A stretch of DNA of 64,000 nt from Tretioscincus oriximinensis. Its lineage: Eukaryota > Chordata > Lepidosauria > Squamata > Gymnophthalmidae. Location of the stretch: positions 525,813-589,812 of the forward strand of contig JAJVDF010000490.1 of the NCBI GenBank assembly GCA_022410635.1, in the 5' to 3' direction. Positions 1-12,031 of the stretch are shown here, piece by piece (the stretch's first letter is position 1; each line of letters starts with the position of its first letter). A program made the position numbers and the translations under genes. The notes below the pieces were generated by a model. It was not told the DNA's origin and did no database searches. It saw only the letters and a list, made by a program, of their open reading frames with translations.

Positions 1-554
1 TCTTCATTTAAAAAAATATAATTATTTAAATATCGAAAAGCATCTAGGTATGTCGTAATTAAAAAAAAGGTTACACAACCACAATAACAAAAAGACTTCA
101 TATTTTCTTCATAACAACTTTTGATGTCCTGATTCTTTATTTTTCTTCTACTTATGTTCTCCTGTTGGAGATCCAATCTCTTTTAGGACCTTTTAGCATT
201 TATTTCAAAGATTTTTTTCCCTCCTTGGAATTGCTAAAACGGGCAAAGAACTGCAGGCAGCAGCTTGGGAGGCAACCTTGGCAGTATTGCAAAAAAGTGC
301 CCAGTAGGTGGCAGCAATAAATGAGGGTTTGCGTTATTGTTCAGTNACGAATTTGTACTTCAATCCTTAGGTAGCAGTAAAGAGGCTTCTCTTGTCCACT
401 TTGGTGTTGGCTTCAGCCAATCAGAAATGCAGACAGGAGCCAGGTAGGATTGTGGAAAATCCTCTATTTTCATACGTAGCAAAGTTAGATAGGATTTACA
501 ATTGAGAGATTTGACTTCAGAGATTGATAAATTGATGTCTGATATATACAGTAT

Positions 555-881
555 ACAGTTCACAGACAGGTTCTCAAGCCATCTTCTGGCAGGCAGGAAA
601 CAAGTTGCATACACATTGCCTAAAGAGGCATCCCTCCTTCCAGAGCCAGCAGCAGTACAGGTTGGCTGCTGTTGTCCACAGGGCCATGCAGCCTGGGTGG
701 AAGGGCTGCCCGCTGGTCAGACTACAATTCCCAGCAGCCACTCCCCACACCAGTGGCACAGCTCCATCTCACCCTGCATGCTACTGCTGTTACTGCCAGC
801 CCTGCTTCAGCCTCCTCTTGCCAAGCTTTTATAATAAGCATTGTCATCGTGAAAAAAGGTGTAGAGAAGCAGGCAGAAGTA
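555..881 (+). repeat. Dispersed repeat L (LTR-like), copy 1
   Basis: Shares several blocks with 53359-53690: AAGCCATCTTC, GGCAGGAAACAA, AAGCTTTTATAATAA, CATTGTCATCGTGAAAAAA-type and AAGCAGGCAGAA. The TATAATAAA-like signal suggests an LTR or another Pol II unit. Family not recognised. Confidence 0.5.
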
Positions 882-930
882 CAAGTATTTATTATTTATT
901 TATGTTCATATACCGCCTTATACCTGAAGG
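882..930 (-). mobile_element. L2-like/SINE 3' tail fragment
   Basis: TTATTTATTTATG followed by ATACCGCCTTATACCTGAAG, the complement of the shared tail. Confidence 0.55.
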
Positions 931-940
931 TACCTCCCTT

Positions 941-1470
941 ATGAAGTCAGGGTGCAACGTCTGGGCCTCTTCAGCCTCGAAAGATGATGTTTGAGAGGTG
1001 ATCTGATTGAAGTATACAAAATCATGCATGGGATGGTTAGGGTGAATAGAGACAAAATGCTTTCTCTATCACACAACACAAGGACCAGAGGGCACTCTTT
1101 GAAATAGATGGGCAGAAAGGTGAGAACAGACAAAGGAAAGCATTTTTTTATTCAGAGGGTCATCGGCTTGTGGAATTTACTTCCTGAAGAGGTAGTGGTA
1201 GCTAACAGCTTGGATAGCTTCAAGACAGGACTAGAGAGGTTAATGAACATCAAGGGCTACTAGGATGGATGTCTGGATGTTGCCTCTGGGATGGAGCAAC
1301 AGGCAGGACTCCTGAACTACCATTTGCAGGGAGTCATGAACAGGTGGATATTTTGCTTTCCTCTGTTCTGGATGCCTAGGTGCATCTGATGGGCCTCTGT
1401 GTGAGACAGAATGCTGGACTAGATGAGCTCTGGCCCAATCCAGTAATGGCTCTTTTTATGTTCTTATATC
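941..1470 (+). mobile_element. CR1 LINE, 3' end with reverse-transcriptase remnant
   Basis: Decayed coding end of the CR1 ORF2 (residues like YKIMHGM, NREK, SHNTRTRGHSL, LWNLLPEEVV, with frame breaks). The 3' part GACAGAATGCTGGACTAGAT ends in the CR1 terminal motif TTTATGTTCTTAT. 5' truncated, as is usual for CR1. Confidence 0.85.
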
Positions 1471-2109
1471 TCAGAATGGTAAGAACCATGAAACCGGAAA
1501 CAGAAATTCTACCAGAAATAGAAAAATCGGAAGTTGGTCATTTGTTATTGTTGACAACCAGTACCCTGTCTGTAGGATGGGATTCTGTATTAACTGTTAA
1601 TCGCCCTGGAACCAATAAATAAATAAATAAATTCCTGTTTGGATTAACTGGCAAGACTGTTAGGCTAATGTAAAGAGAAACCGTTTTCTTTTTGGTTTAA
1701 AGCTGCTGTGGGAACTGTGGCCCAAAGTCACACCCTGTTCTCCTGCTGCTGGTAGCAGATATTAGATTAATTATTTACTGAAGGTGATATAATATAGGGT
1801 AATAGATCAAATCATTATCGGTACAGTTCCATTTATGTAACATTTATCTTTTAATGACCCCCAACCATAAATTACTGCCCTCATTTCATTGTCCAAGAAT
1901 AGCATTCAAGGGCTGTTAATGCATTTATCCAATTTTATCCACTTTAGTGAATCCAGATTTGCTGGCATGCANTGGGAGCCTCTGCATTGCCATTTGCCCT
2001 CTCTGCTATTTGTTGGATCAGAATACTCATTAGCTTTCTTTGAAAAGACTTCAAAGCTATAGTAGCTAAACAGCACTATCAGAAGGTGTCACCCCATGAG
2101 ATGTTTTTA

Positions 2110-2193
2110 CCGTGAAGGTACCTACACCAGGAAGGATCTGCTCTCTGTATTCCTGGAAGTCCAGCAATCCACTTGCTAAAAAGTCTTCTGGTC
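2110..2193. repeat. Old dispersed repeat X, copy 1
   Basis: GGTACCTACACCAGGAAGGA..CTTGCTAAAAAGTC, matching 13066-13150 and, reversed, 17258-17346. Confidence 0.55.
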
Positions 2194-3469
2194 TTTCTTC
2201 CCCATCAGAAGAAAGGAAGTTGTCATGGACTAGGGAAGCTTGGGAGCTGACCTGCCTGACCCCACCTTTCTCCAACCACCTTCCCATTTATTGCCTTCAT
2301 GTCATTTCCTCCATGTCCTCTTTTGCTGGGCTACTTAACCTGCTGCAAGATTAAACACAGCCTCTTTTTCCTGGTNCTTGTCTCCAGCCTCTTCATTTTT
2401 CCCTCTCCAGTTTTTTAGCCTAATTGGGTCAGCCATTAACCACATGGTTGGTTTCCAGGATCCTGCCGGTGAAGCCTGGTATAATCTATTGTAACCAAAG
2501 CTGGTTTCAACAGCTGTATCTTTAACACCATTACAGTAACAAGCAGCTAGTTCATTTCTCTGCTGCCAAGCTACTTCCTGGTCACGTAATCTGGATTCAC
2601 GATAATGGTAGGATTGTTTTCTTTTATTATGATTATATGTGCTTGTTGTCATGCCCGTTTGTAAAAAGGGCATTATAAATAAATGACGGATTGACTTATA
2701 AACTTGCCTGGCATCATGAGAACATCATTGCAAGGTGTGGACCTGGCCTGTATTATGAAAACTGTTGGTGAATTCTTACAAAAGCAAAGAGAATTTTCTT
2801 TCCCCCTTATTTATTTTTAATAAGAAAGCAGTTGTTTCAGCCCATACCACCTCATTTGCTTCCACAGCCGTAACTCATCAATCCTGCAATAGGGCTTATA
2901 TCGTACTTGGAAGTATGACCTTTTCTCCTCTGTTTTCCCACCAAAGTACGGGCTCCAGAGAGTAGTAAACACTATGTCACCTGGGAGAAGAAATAAAATA
3001 CATTGATGAATGAACCTCCATTACCAAAATGGACTGCCTTGCTGACCTGTTGAAACTATTGTTCGTGGTTACAGTTCAGTCTATAAACAGAAAGCTTTTC
3101 AGTCAGGCTGTGGAGGATGGGGGCAGAGGAATAAAATCACACCCATAAAATAANGTCCTTGGGTTTCAGTCTCGGCTAAATTAAATGCAACGTCTACATT
3201 TTAAAGTGATTTTATAAAAATGAAATGTCAATTAAATTCAACGCAACACTCGGGTCCTGCATAATGTTGTGTGTTAATTACACAACCCTCTCTGCAGAAA
3301 ACATGTNGCATAAATAAGGGTCACGTATGAAAAAGTGAAAATGTCTGGAAGCTCAGACTGCCAGGGTGATCCCATGGCACTGTCTGGGGAGAGAAAAGGG
3401 ACGGTTATCTATGTGATATCAGTATCGGAAATCAAGCATGGGATAGGCAAAGTGAACAGAAAAAACAAA

Positions 3470-3541
3470 TTCAGAGAAATAGCCGTGTTAGTCTAGTAGA
3501 AAGTCCAGCAAAGAAGCTAGTAGCACTTTGAGACTAACTTG
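3470..3541. mobile_element. Single terminal fragment of the same element
   Basis: GAAATAGCCGTGTTAGTCTA followed by AAGTCCAGCAAAGAAGCTAG and CACTTTGAGACTAACTTG. Confidence 0.5.
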
Positions 3542-3550
3542 CCCTCATTA

Positions 3551-3713
3551 GGCTGACCAGATGACCCCTTTTTGAGGGGGGTGTTNAAAACCAGTTTTTG
3601 GGCTGCCTCTCAGTTTTTTCTGAGGAAATTGTTTTCAAAAAAAGATTTTTTTTTCAATTTTTCTTTGCTTTTTATTTTTTTCCCTCAGAAAAAACAGGAG
3701 GCACCCCAAAAAC
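3551..3713. mobile_element. TA-flanked foldback element, truncated copy
   Basis: Left arm starts GGCTGACCAGATGACCCC; the right arm stops early at the GAGGCACCCCAAAAACC block. Same family as 5902, 12032, 14503 and 15868. Confidence 0.7.
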
Positions 3714-3764
3714 CTACAGCCTATACCAGTCTCCCCTTGTTATGTGCTGGCCATACACATGNTA

Positions 3765-3830
3765 GCATGTAGATGGCAGGTTCCGTTTCCAAGATATAGC
3801 CCAGAATAAGGCTCCGTGGGGACAGGACCA
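3765..3830. mobile_element. Foldback family C, right arm only
   Basis: Matches the right arm of the 6999 element: AGATATAGCCCAGAATAAGG and GTGGGGACAGG. Confidence 0.55.
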
Positions 3831-3861
3831 TGGGTTAAGAATGGACTATGTTTTATTAAGG

Positions 3862-4049
3862 CAGGGGTGGGCAATTAATTTTTCCCAAGGGGCCGCATGA
3901 GAAATTAGGGTGGTTTTAGAGGGCCGGATTAATATAGTTAACTCAGTTCTACCCAATACTGTATATAACTCTGAGCTAAGAGGGGCGGGCCGGTCAGAGA
4001 CAGTAGGAGGGCCGCATGTGGCCCTCGGGCCGCCACTTGCCCAGGTCTG
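3862..4049. mobile_element. Non-autonomous hAT element, copy 1
   Basis: 188 bp with ends CAGGGGTGGGCAA and TTGCCCAGGTCTG. It is flanked by a perfect 8-bp target duplication, tattaagg (3854-3861 and 4050-4057). Eight-base duplications and CA..TG ends are hallmarks of hAT transposons. It has no coding capacity and is nearly identical to the copy at 11479. Confidence 0.92.
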
Positions 4050-4670
4050 TATTAAGGTGTTGGAATGTATATCACAGGAACAAAAGCTCACGTCTGGAAG
4101 TTTTCTAAAACTGTGTGTTTTTTTTCTTTTTGCCTGTAGACAGAATAGCTTTTTTGAGTTAATAAAGGGATATTATTTATTACCAAAGAAAAAGAAAAGT
4201 TTGCCTTGCAGTGTTTGAGGCTGATGAGTGATTTATTGTGGGAAAGATGAGGTTTAACTTATTATGGGAAATGCCCCAGAGGCAGATTATAAATAATATA
4301 TTCTGTGAATGCTACCATATATCTTTTTGAAAAAGCATTTTCATTTATCATGTGTGAAGGTAACAGAACATGACATGTTTAACTAGAATTGACTGAAGGA
4401 AGGGAAATTTATGTCCTTCCAAACGTCCGTTTCAGACAACATGACTGTTACTGATTTCTGCAGGCTTTGGATCTCCTGGTACATTNTGCAAAGGTAAATT
4501 GAATGAATAAAGAATAAGCTGAGAACATTGGGGATTTTGTTAGCACCAGGGAAGATCTATCAATAACTCACAGACAATTCATGAATTAATAGCTGGCCCT
4601 TGTATAAATGAATTCATAACATCTAGCAGAGGAGTTTCATAGCACTTTAGAGCCAAAAAAGAAAATGTTA

Positions 4671-4975
4671 GGTGCCATGGCTCAGTCGCTTAGGAAACAG
4701 TCTCTCATCTGGGAGATCTGGTTTCGAAGCCCCGTGTTGGACGTGGGGAGGGGTGAGCACCTTCCACTAGCCTGTAGCTCTAGCCAACCCAGCTATTTGA
4801 AAGCAAGAAGTGCATGAAATTGCAACTGACTGCAAGTAGATACATGCGAACCACCACAGCCTGGTGGGGAAGATAGAATGTCAGCCTTTGGGCAAAATAC
4901 CCTTGTAGGCTGCTTTGAGTCCCTTTGTAAAGTGAGAAAAGCGGGGTATAAGAACCCAGTTTTTCTTCTTCTTGT
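4671..4975 (+). mobile_element. tRNA-derived SINE, family 2, full length
   Basis: Head ATGGCTCAGTCGCTTAGG, B box GGTTTCGAAGCCC, body GAGCACCTTCCACTAGCC, and tail CTTTGAGTCCCTTTG..GCGGGGTATAAGAACC with a final CTT-rich run. This family differs from family 1 in body and tail. Confidence 0.87.
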
Positions 4976-5901
4976 AGACAAATCTACTTCTTCAGATGCA
5001 CTGAATTCATGATAAATTTCTCACTAGGTTCCCTTGGAAAATTTTGGTGAGGGTACTGAAAAAGACACTGAAATCCTCTTATGGTTCGTAAGAAATAGAT
5101 GGAGTTCTCTTCCCATGGTCTATAATTTCCACTGCTGGAATATAAGAACACACCAAGCGTGTGTGAAGGAATACTGTAAGAATTGGAAAGGGAGGGATGC
5201 TAGGGCTTTTNAAAACATTTTATTGATTTTAAATATAGTGTTCTTTTAGTCTTCTGTTACCCATCCTAGGACCTATGGTGAAGGGTGGGATTTAAATTCT
5301 TAAGTAAAAAAAAAATTAAAATTGCTGCTATCTTTTGAAATCCACCCTATCTGCTATTTTTTAGGACAAGAGTGGGAAAAATACGCTCCACAGGCCAGAA
5401 GCTGCCCGCAAAACCATTTCATCTGGCCCGCACAGTCATCAGCTGAGCAACCTGAGCTGCCACCCAATAAAGCACAGAGGGAGGAGGCGATAACAAGGCA
5501 GTCACTGCCATCACACACTTTACCTCTTCAGGGATAGTTTCCCTCCTTTCTTCTTGCCTAGCAGGCCAGGGTGGGACATCAGAGGAGGGGCAGAGTCAGA
5601 GGTGCAACAGCGAAGGTGCAGGGGAAAAGGGAGAACCACACCTTTGAGAGCAACAACGAAGGCACAGTTCCTCCTTCCTTCTTTTTCTTGAATCTTCATG
5701 GTTGATCTTAAGTAGGAGCAGCTTCTGCAGCCTGCGGTGGCATGTAGGAGAGGACCCCTCCCTGAAGAGGTAAAGTGCATGGCAACTGCCTCCTCCCTTC
5801 TCTTGCTCCTGCTCTTTTCTGGGTGAGTCGGGTCGTGGGATTCATTGTGGCTGGTAACCAGAAAAGGCGAGGCCTGGACAGGGCTGGAAGGGCCGGGGTT
5901 A

Positions 5902-6084
5902 GGCTGACCAGATGTGTGGAAACCCGTTTTTGGGGTGCCTCCCAGTTTTTGCTGAGGAAAATAAAATAAAATAAAAGTTTTTCCAAAAAAAATCTTTTTT
6001 TGAAAAAGAATTTCCTCAGCAAAAACTGAGAGGCACCCCAAAACTGGGTTTCCACCCCCCACAAAAGGGGTCATCTGGTCAGCC
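5902..6084. mobile_element. TA-flanked foldback element, complete
   Basis: Near-palindrome from GGCTGACCAGATG to CATCTGGTCAGCC, with TA on both sides (5900-5901, 6085-6086), as in Tc1/mariner-like elements. Long T- and A-rich stretches form the centre. The mirrored GAGGCACCCCAAAA blocks explain the paired antiparallel open frames seen here. Confidence 0.82.
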
Positions 6085-6692
6085 TAGCCGGGGTCTCTGG
6101 TGGGGGAGACGTATGGCCTTCTGGTGATGTTACAAGAATCAAAATGGCCCCTGGCAGAAAAAAGGTTCCTCACAGATTAGGAAGTAATTCAACAAACTGT
6201 ATAGTAAAAATAATCAACAAGAACTCCAAAAATATGTCTGGCATTGTATCATTTTTGCTTTCATGAAAATGGTGGTGCCTTCCAGGGGCCAACATGCATT
6301 TTTCACTTGCATTTAAGGACTGTATAAACTTGCCCTCCAGTTGTAGAAATTGGAAGAGTCAGATCTTTTAGATATTTACATCAAAACATTTCTGCAGGAC
6401 ATAGTTCTTAGACATTATCTTGAAAGAATTCACACAACTGTGTCAGTACACGTTTTTGAGCACTTTTCATTGAGAAGTATTGAAACATTCAACCAATTTT
6501 ACAATACCTCAGAAAATATTAGTGACATTATCAGGAATGACAAGAGCAAATGGGCATCTCATTCTCTGTCTTCTTGAATGCTGTGGGGCTTTATCCCAAC
6601 GTCTTCAATGTCTCCGTGAAATACTGTGGGATCATAATGTTGTAAAATTAAACTTGCTCTGTTTCTGTTTTTCATTATTTAATGTTGATGGT

Positions 6693-6785
6693 CTCCTGGA
6701 ATAAATCACTGTCTGGACTACTTTATTCTGGAACATCTATGTTTTATTCCAGAACATCCAACTATAGTGTAATAAATATTTGATG
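6693..6785. repeat. Short foldback repeat M, copy 1
   Basis: CTGGAATAAATCACTGTCTG, TTTATTCTGGAAC and TTTATTCCAGAAC arms; related to 56214-56296. Confidence 0.45.
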
Positions 6786-6998
6786 ACTGGATGTCAAGAA
6801 TCAATTTGTGGCATATTTTTAATGGGGACTAATAATGTTTTGATTTTTTTGTGGATGAAAATATCTTAACATCATTGAGCCAGCGATGCCTACTTTGCCC
6901 CTCTGCCCAGCTGCTGTTCTAGCTGCCCAGTCTGCTGCTTTTTTATTGCTGAATGACGGCTGTAGCTAGTCAGCCACTGGGTGAATTTGAGACATAGA

Positions 6999-7175
6999 TC
7001 CTGTCCCCACTGAGCCTTCTTCTTGGCTATATCTCAGAATAGGAGTGTGCCATCTACATGCTAGTGTAGGCTATGGCAGGCCCCAAATGGGGCCTGCCAC
7101 AGCCTACACTGGCATGTGGATGATCAAGCTCTGTACTGAGATATAACCCCAAATAAGGCTCAGTGGGGACAGGGC
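6999..7175. mobile_element. Foldback family C, complete copy
   Basis: Palindromic element of about 177 bp. It runs from CCTGTCCCCACTGAGCC through CTATATCTCAGAATAGGAG and ATGCTAGTGTAGGCTATG to a mirrored right arm ending CTCAGTGGGGACAGGGCC. The arms meet at CCCCAAATGGGG. Non-coding; superfamily not assigned. Confidence 0.8.
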
Positions 7176-7758
7176 CATAAGAATCCTAAAATCACCTTAT
7201 CATGACTATCAATATCTGCCCTTTCTTCATGCAAGGTAAAGTAATGCAGATAACAATGTATGTTTTCAGTCTCATTGTTGGGGTGGGCAAGCTTTATAAA
7301 CGAAGAGGAGGGAAATGCAGCCAGTCTCAACAAGGGAAACAAATGCTGCCACTAAACAAAAATGGCCGTGTAAATCCAGGCAGATGAGCTGTCAATCCGT
7401 GGGCAACATTTGTTATCAGGAAGACATTGGCAGAAGAAAGAAGGCCGAGCATTATGTGAAATATGAGGTAAGCATATTCTTGTTTGAATGTCTGTTTTTT
7501 GAGTCTACAGAAGAGACATGTTTTCTTAGAAAAGTGACTAAGAAAACCCCTCTCTAATCATACACTAGTGATGAAAGGCTGTGAGGGGAATAAAGGTAAA
7601 GGAATCCTTCTAGTGCCCCAGTTTGGCAGTTTCCTTTCCCTGATGAAACTTTGGGGGTCTAGGAAAGCTCCCAAATGGCTGGTGTGAAAAGAAACCACTA
7701 CCACTCCTCTTTACACGGTAAGCTGCCCAAACTGTACACAGCAGGATGACTCTCGAGA

Positions 7759-8030
7759 ATGAATTGGATTTTTATACCCTGCCTTTCTCACCCGAAGGGA
7801 CTCAGAGCGACTTGCAAGCTATTTCTCGCCCAAAGGCTTACATTGTATCTTCCCCACTACATTGTGATGGTACCTATTAATCTACTTGCAAATTCTTGCT
7901 TTCGAAGAGCCTGGTTGACTGAAGCTAAGGCCAGTAGAGGGAGCTCACTCCTCTCCACAGCAGACGCATGAGACCTCAAACTCCTATCTCCCTATTGAAA
8001 GACTGTTGCTCTTAATCTCTGAACCGCCGT
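7759..8030 (-). mobile_element. SINE family 2, diverged
   Basis: Reverse orientation: TTTATACCCTGCCTTTCTC, GGGACTCAGAGCGACTTGC, GCCAGTAGAGGGAGCTC. Confidence 0.75.
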
Positions 8031-8189
8031 ATCTCAATCTTGAGAAATGCTGTCAATCTTCCCCACTGTGTGCAGGAATGACTTCTCAGTTGCACAGCTT
8101 GGCCTGGTGGAAAAGGAGATGGAAAACAACTTTGGCAGGCAGGACAAAGGCATCTCCCATCTTCACAGATGGCACGAAGAGAGGCACGA

Positions 8190-8365
8190 ATGGTGCAGTC
8201 ATTGAAGCCCAGTGTTGACCATGGAGAGGGGTTCATGAGTAACACCACTAATTTCGTGGGGAAGATAGAAGTAAGCGGCACTGAGTCCCTTTGGGTGAGA
8301 AGGGCAGNGTATAAAAACAGATTCTTTTTTCTCTTCTTCTTCCCCTTCTTCCTTTTCTTCTTCTT
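8190..8365 (+). mobile_element. SINE family 2, 5' truncated
   Basis: GAAGCCCAGTGTTGACCATG, GGGGAAGATAGAAGTAAGCG, GAGTCCCTTTGGGTGAGAAG, then a TTC-rich tail. Confidence 0.7.
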
Positions 8366-9635
8366 CACGTGCCTTTGAAAGATGAGTGGAGCCACTGACA
8401 GCATGCTGATGTTTCTTCTGAAGGGCTTTGAGTTTAGGAATTGGATGGGAAGTGGAACTGACTAATGCTTTCGTGTAACAAAGCTTGCTTGTTGAAGAAC
8501 CCTGGCTGCCAATTTATTATTTGCCTCAACCTTTGTGGTTAGCTTATAAAACTCTAAACAACATTTGTATAAACAAAGAGGATGCTGCCTCTGAAAGAAT
8601 ACTGCCTGAGGAATTCATTCTCTTGCTTTAAATACAAACTCCGTATGCAAAAACTGTATTGCTTTTACATAATAGAAATCCTCCCCGATTCATTTTTGTA
8701 ATTTTCAGTTATGTGATTTGATCTCAGACGTGCTAAGATAGCCTGTGTCTCCTTTCTATAACTCTGTCGATTTACATTGGAAAGCTGCTCCTTTGCTTTT
8801 TCCCTGAGTCTTGGATTTCTGTAAGCAGCGGTAAGGGTTATGCATTACATAGTGGTTTGAAAAGACCGCAGCCAAGATTATATTGTGCCATATTGGATTC
8901 AAGCTATAAATGCAGCTTGAGAGTAATCAAATGACTTCTAGAGATGTGCATGAATGAAATTAATGGCTTTGGTTCGCTCCCCATTTGTTCAAGCTTGATG
9001 GCAAGCTATTTAGTCAGTGTTCAAATGTGTTTGAAAAGAAAAAAAGTTTATTTTTAATAGAATTTTTTTTTATTTCTCTGACAGAACAAAAAATAAAAAG
9101 ACATCAGTTCAAGGGTAAAAAACACAGAGAAAGTGAACAGTCTGTGTTTGCAAGCTGTTTTGGTTGAATCAAATTACTGTGCACCAGTAACATGCAAATC
9201 ACCGTGTGATTGGTTCAGTGCAAACATATCTGAACATCAGCTATTTGGATGAATGTTTAAANGTGTATTTAACTTTGCACATCTCTAGTGGTGTCCGGTG
9301 TTGCAGAGATCATTGGACAATTTCTTATCATGTCCCCCTCCTTATCCAGCAAGGACTTGGATGAGAAGGGCCCTGATCGGTTTAAACCTGTGGCCATCCT
9401 ACCGAAGTAGGGTTGCCATACGTCCCGGTAAACCGGGACAAACCCGGTTTTGGGGACTAAAATATAGTCCCCTCCGGGTTTTAAGGTAAAATCCCGGCTT
9501 TTTACATTCCCCGATGCAGCATCAGGGAATGTAAAAATGCAGGATTTTAAAGGAAAAGCAGCTGTCAGAGCTGACGGCTGCAGCGCGCGCAATGCTTTCC
9601 GGGGTCCTGGGAAGACCCTCGGAGCGCGCCGTNGC

Positions 9636-9827
9636 TGCTCCTTGGCTGGAGGCTGGGTTTCGTCCTGCTCTGAGGCAAGCGCGCCAGCCCCAGTGGAGCA
9701 AAAACGCCTGGGTTTCTGACAGGAGAATAGCTCTGTTCTCCTGTCACAAACTCAAGCGTTTTTGCTCTGCTGGAGTTGGCGNGCTTGCCTCAGAGCAGGA
9801 CGAAACCCAGCCTCTAGCAAAGGAGCA
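9636..9827. repeat. Long inverted repeat (hairpin) inside the TA element
   Basis: Arms of about 90 bases are nearly complementary around a short centre near 9731. It would fold into a strong stem in RNA from either strand. Confidence 0.75.
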
Positions 9828-9830
9828 ACT

Positions 9831-9980
9831 GTGTGCGCACGCGCGTGCGTGCGCGCGCACACGGACGCTTGTAGTGAGAGAAGAGAGGTTCTGCCAGTCT
9901 CTCTACAAGCGTCTGTGTGTGCGCATGCACGCACGCACGCCTGTTCATGTGTGCGCGCGCGCACGCGCGTGCACGCACCC
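9831..9980. repeat. Alternating purine-pyrimidine tract with hairpin
   Basis: GTGCGCAC / GCGCGCGC / CACGCACGC runs on both sides of a GGACGCTTGTAG..CTACAAGCGTC stem. Z-DNA-prone. Confidence 0.65.
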
Positions 9981-11478
9981 ACCCCACCCACGTCCNGGTT
10001 TGGGGATGCCAAGATATGGCAACCCTATACCGAAGGTCTCTGAGCCATGGGCAGGCCCTTTTTCTGGGATCATAGCTGAGGAAGGAGAGAAATAGGTTGA
10101 TATTCAGGATTTTGCTACTTGNAGAAAGGAGATGCAAGCACAGAAAAAGCTGATGTGGCAGCTGCAAGATCTTGTGTAATGAGACACACACAGTTCTTCA
10201 GCTGCTTCTATAAATAAGCTGGAAGTTTCATGGATGCTTGCAGCTGATACTTATCCATACTTTCTGCTGTTTATCTCTGTTCTCGCCCCTTGTGTTTTCC
10301 ACTAGCTGTTTATATCTGCATAGTGTGTTGGGGCTGCATATCTATGCTTCAAACTTCCCATATATATGTTGCCAAGTTCTCCAGGGCCCTTTTGCTAAAA
10401 TTCTATAGCTCAAGTAAAGCTAGTTTCAGTTTACCTTGCATTTCCTAGTTATCCTGGTGGGTGAGACAGGACTTCTCTATTTTGCAACTAATAGTTTGAT
10501 ATGTCTGTAAGGCTGCTTTAAGTAAAACTACAACATTGATGAACAGGGGCAGCAACCATGTCAATAAGCAAAAAACATTCCTCTCTAGGTGAGCCTGACC
10601 ACAGGTGACAGCTATAGAAAGGTGACAGCTGCAGAAAGGTGACAGCTTCATCTCTAGATATTCCCAGGAATGCCTGAAAGAAAGGGAGTCTTACCGCTGA
10701 AGCTGAAGCTGGGCAGACTGGCCAGATGTGTCAAGCAATTGTTCCAAAACTATGTGTCTTTCCATAGGCATTCTAAGTATAGAAGCTGGAATGCGTTGAG
10801 GCTGCTCGTCCTGGAGATTCCGATTGCAAGCTCAGCTTGGGAATTCCAGAACCACTCTTCTCAGCTGTTCTGCCTTCTAAAATGCCCTTGTCTCTGTTTT
10901 CAGGGGTTGCCTTCCCTTTTTCCTCTTCACAGCAGTTTTGTTCGTCAGAAGACAGGGAGGGCTGCCGACATACATTGGCTAGGCAGCTCTTGTGCCTGGC
11001 TGGCAGGAGGTTTTTGATGCTTGGTGTCAAAGAAACTGTATGTTTTCTTACTGGAGGAAAGCATCATTGACAGGCGGCATATATGCAGTGTTTTCACGCA
11101 GGCAGCAAATAGGCATCCTTTGATGAGCTCATCCTCCCCATGAACAGGAGGAACTTGTCTTTAAATGTCTACCCTGGAACGATACAGACCAGGTGCCCTT
11201 TGTCAACTAGGTGCCATTGTCCGGTTTTCACCTTCAGGCAGCACCTTTGTTTCTGGACTTATGTGTATCAGTTATATTTCTATCTGCTTCTATACAGCTT
11301 TTTCACAATGACAAGTGTTTATTTAAAAGCTTGGATGTCCATCAGCTTCATGAAACTAGTAGTAGCAGCATCAGCAGTAAAAGTGTGAAGAGAGTCAAAT
11401 GGGACCAATTGTTATGCTGGCCAGCGGGGCCTNCTGGGAAATGTAGTCCAAGCAACAGGCAGCCCCTTCTGCCCAGAC

Positions 11479-11666
11479 CAGGGGTGGGCAATTAATTTTT
11501 CCCAAGAGGCCGCATGAGAAATTGGGGTGGTTTTAGAGGGCCGGATTAATATAGTTAACTCAGTTCTACCCAATACTGTATATAACTCTGAGCTAAGAGG
11601 GGCGGGCCGGTCAGAGACAGTAGGAGGGCCGCATGTGGCCCTCGGGCCGCCCCTTGCCCAGGTCTG
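11479..11666. mobile_element. Non-autonomous hAT element, copy 2
   Basis: 188 bp, the same length and orientation as the 3862 copy with three substitutions by eye. Perfect 8-bp target duplication gcccagac (11471-11478 and 11667-11674). Confidence 0.93.
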
Positions 11667-12031
11667 GCCCAGACTGTGTTGGGCCCTGTCCATCTACAGC
11701 TCCCAGCCTGCGTGACAGCTAGCCCTGGCGGGGGGTGGGTGGGTGGAACAATACTTTCTCAGCCAATCTGTGCTCAGTCCGGCCCACAGGAAACATTTTT
11801 GCTGCTACAGGGAGTTGGCTTGGGAACTCTATATATTTTCCGTGGAGAGAGGTTTGGATTGCTGCTTCCAAAAACACTTCCATACTCAAAATGGAGTCAC
11901 AGGGTTATATTGTCTGCCAGTATTTCGGGCACTATCCTCCCACTGTTTATCTCTCCAGTCGCATGAAGACGCGCCCTGAACGTGCTGTCAGAATTGGAAG
12001 GGTGCATTTCTCACACCTCCTCTTAATCGTA

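Larger units (their letters stand above)
9410..10025. mobile_element. TA-flanked element with two internal hairpins
   Basis: 616 bp with ends GGGTTGCCATA and TATGGCAACCC and TA on both sides. The interior contains a long hairpin (9636-9827), whose arms share TGCTCCTT, GGGTTTCGTCCTGCTCTGAG and CAAAAACGC-type blocks. A second hairpin (about 9831-9945) is built on GTGCGCGC and ACGCTTGTAG blocks. Tracts of alternating purine-pyrimidine (GCGCGC, GTGCGCG) follow. No transposase is seen. A fragment of the same left end occurs at 47307-47360. Confidence 0.75.

Noticed and set aside
5708..6074. Pair of overlapping minus-strand frames of 118 and 184 codons
   Set aside because: Most of their length is the palindromic foldback element at 5902-6084 and adjacent GC-rich sequence, and no domain is seen.
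9592..10191. Several frames of 86-167 codons on both strands
   Set aside because: They lie in the hairpin/alternating purine-pyrimidine element. Mirror-image translations on both strands are an effect of the inverted repeats.
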